Source of the DNA: Candidatus Rhabdochlamydia sp.
Lineage (GTDB): Bacteria; Chlamydiota; Chlamydiia; Chlamydiales; Rhabdochlamydiaceae
Direction of reading: 5' to 3'
DNA: 15,618 nt
Assembly (NCBI GenBank): GCA_030043815.1
Contig: JASHWX010000069.1
Coordinates: 1 to 15,618 of the forward strand
Part shown: one piece after another, positions 15,088-15,618 of the stretch
Numbering within the stretch: the stretch's first letter is position 1
Layout: every line of letters starts with the position of its first letter
Position numbers and translations under genes: made by a program
The notes under the pieces: generated by a model
What the model was told of the DNA's origin: nothing
Database searches by the model: none
The model's input: only the letters and a program-made list of their open reading frames with translations

Positions 15088-15618
15088 TTACAGCTTTCTA
15101 AATAGTACAGCGTTATCGCGGTCCACATCGCTGATGTATTCGCATGTTTCAGAAAGATAAGAGAAGGCCTTGAACTTCGGCAGCTTATTTTTCACTGAAT
15201 GATAGATGTTGGAAAGTAAAATATACCCTCCGGGCTTGACCTTTGCTAGGTAATGCTTCGCATCGTAAAGAGAGCCTTCCTCGGAGAAATCTCCATCGAG
15301 ATGAAGAAAATCGATCTCAGGAACGAGAGGAAGTGCCAGAACTGAAGTTTTTGCAATGGGAATGCAAACGCTGCCTAGATCCCATGACAGCATCAGCTGA
15401 TCGAACAAAGAGCGCACAGCGCTCATATCGACAGTGCTCCACCAATTGCGATTGGGATCATCAAGAGAAAGATAACGAACGACTTCTTCATTAGACCAGG
15501 CATCTATCGCGTAAATTCTTCCTTGGCCTAGATACTGCAGAGTCGCGGCGACGGGAAGAACAGAAGATCCTGTGAACGCGCCGATCTCTACGCAGACATG
15601 AGGTCGAATGATGTATGT
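15088..15618 (-). CDS. Class I SAM-dependent methyltransferase (Methyltransf_24-like), 5' end outside window
   Basis: The minus-strand frame is open from the right edge to TAA at 15088-15090, giving 176 residues of C-terminal sequence. Its visible part begins within a SAM-binding motif (VCVEIGAFTGSS), continues with RIYAIDAW, FLHLDGDFSEEGSLYDAKHY and KPGGYILLSN, and aligns along its length with the methyltransferase at 9047-9718 (VCVEIGVFGGSS, KVYAIDPW, LHIDGNHTEDVALRDAQMY, KKGGYIWFDD). The DGNH histidine is absent here (LDGDF), so its chemistry may differ. It converges on the 14447-15082 gene with a five-base gap. Its GC content looks higher than that of the adjacent rightward operon. Whether it has a signal peptide cannot be seen. 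An internal ATG at 15426 is not the start, because the SAM site lies upstream of it. Confidence 0.82.
   Translation of the reverse strand, partial: TYIIRPHVCVEIGAFTGSSVLPVAATLQYLGQGRIYAIDAWSNEEVVRYLSLDDPNRNWWSTVDMSAVRSLFDQLMLSWDLGSVCIPIAKTSVLALPLVPEIDFLHLDGDFSEEGSLYDAKHYLAKVKPGGYILLSNIYHSVKNKLPKFKAFSYLSETCEYISDVDRDNAVLFRKL

Noticed and set aside
1..15618. CRISPR arrays, insertion sequences, tRNA genes and attachment sites
   Set aside because: I found no spaced direct repeats of CRISPR type, no transposase-like or integrase-like frame, and no tRNA-like cloverleaf on either strand by eye.

Overview
The window looks like an accessory region of an intracellular or amoeba-associated bacterium. 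A chlamydia-like organism (Parachlamydiales type) is my best guess. The basis is the style of the genes: giant ankyrin/HEAT-repeat proteins that look like effectors, next to many exported sugar- and methyl-transfer enzymes. No taxonomic marker gene is present, so this is inference; Legionella-like or other amoebal symbionts remain possible. I see no tRNA, rRNA, CRISPR array, insertion sequence or plasmid function.

Region 1 (1-7783, all minus strand) holds two very large paralogous repeat proteins. A promoter-like element at 7828-7856 precedes a reading frame that begins at 7783. It encodes an N-terminal helical region, ankyrin-type repeats, HEAT-like repeats, a putative ADP-ribosyltransferase-like domain and two tandem HD-type domains. 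The frame is cut by one amber codon (2726-2728) inside the first HD domain and then stays open in the same frame to 1721; without the stop it would give one protein of about 2,020 residues. A second gene starts at 1724 through an ATGA overlap, resembles the N-terminal part of the first and leaves the window at base 1.

Region 2 (7910-15082) is a divergent cluster of eight genes around a 172-bp AT-rich spacer (11848-12019). Leftward: GT25-type glycosyltransferase, GH130/GT108-like beta-propeller enzyme, class I SAM methyltransferase, second beta-propeller enzyme. Rightward: FkbM-type methyltransferase, second GT25-type glycosyltransferase, degenerate FkbM-like protein, third type of class I methyltransferase. 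Genes overlap by 4 bases or are 3-9 bases apart on each side, so two operons are likely. Every one of the eight proteins begins with a signal peptide or an N-terminal membrane anchor.

This is the most striking signal here. A complete set of putative glycosyl- and methyltransferases appears to be exported, although activated donors such as nucleotide sugars and SAM normally exist only in a cytoplasm. A plausible reading is a secreted glycan-modifying toolkit that works inside the host cell or an inclusion; this is inference.

Region 3 (15088 to the right end, minus strand) is the C-terminal part of another class I methyltransferase, paralogous to the one at 9047-9718, converging on the rightward operon with a 5-base gap.
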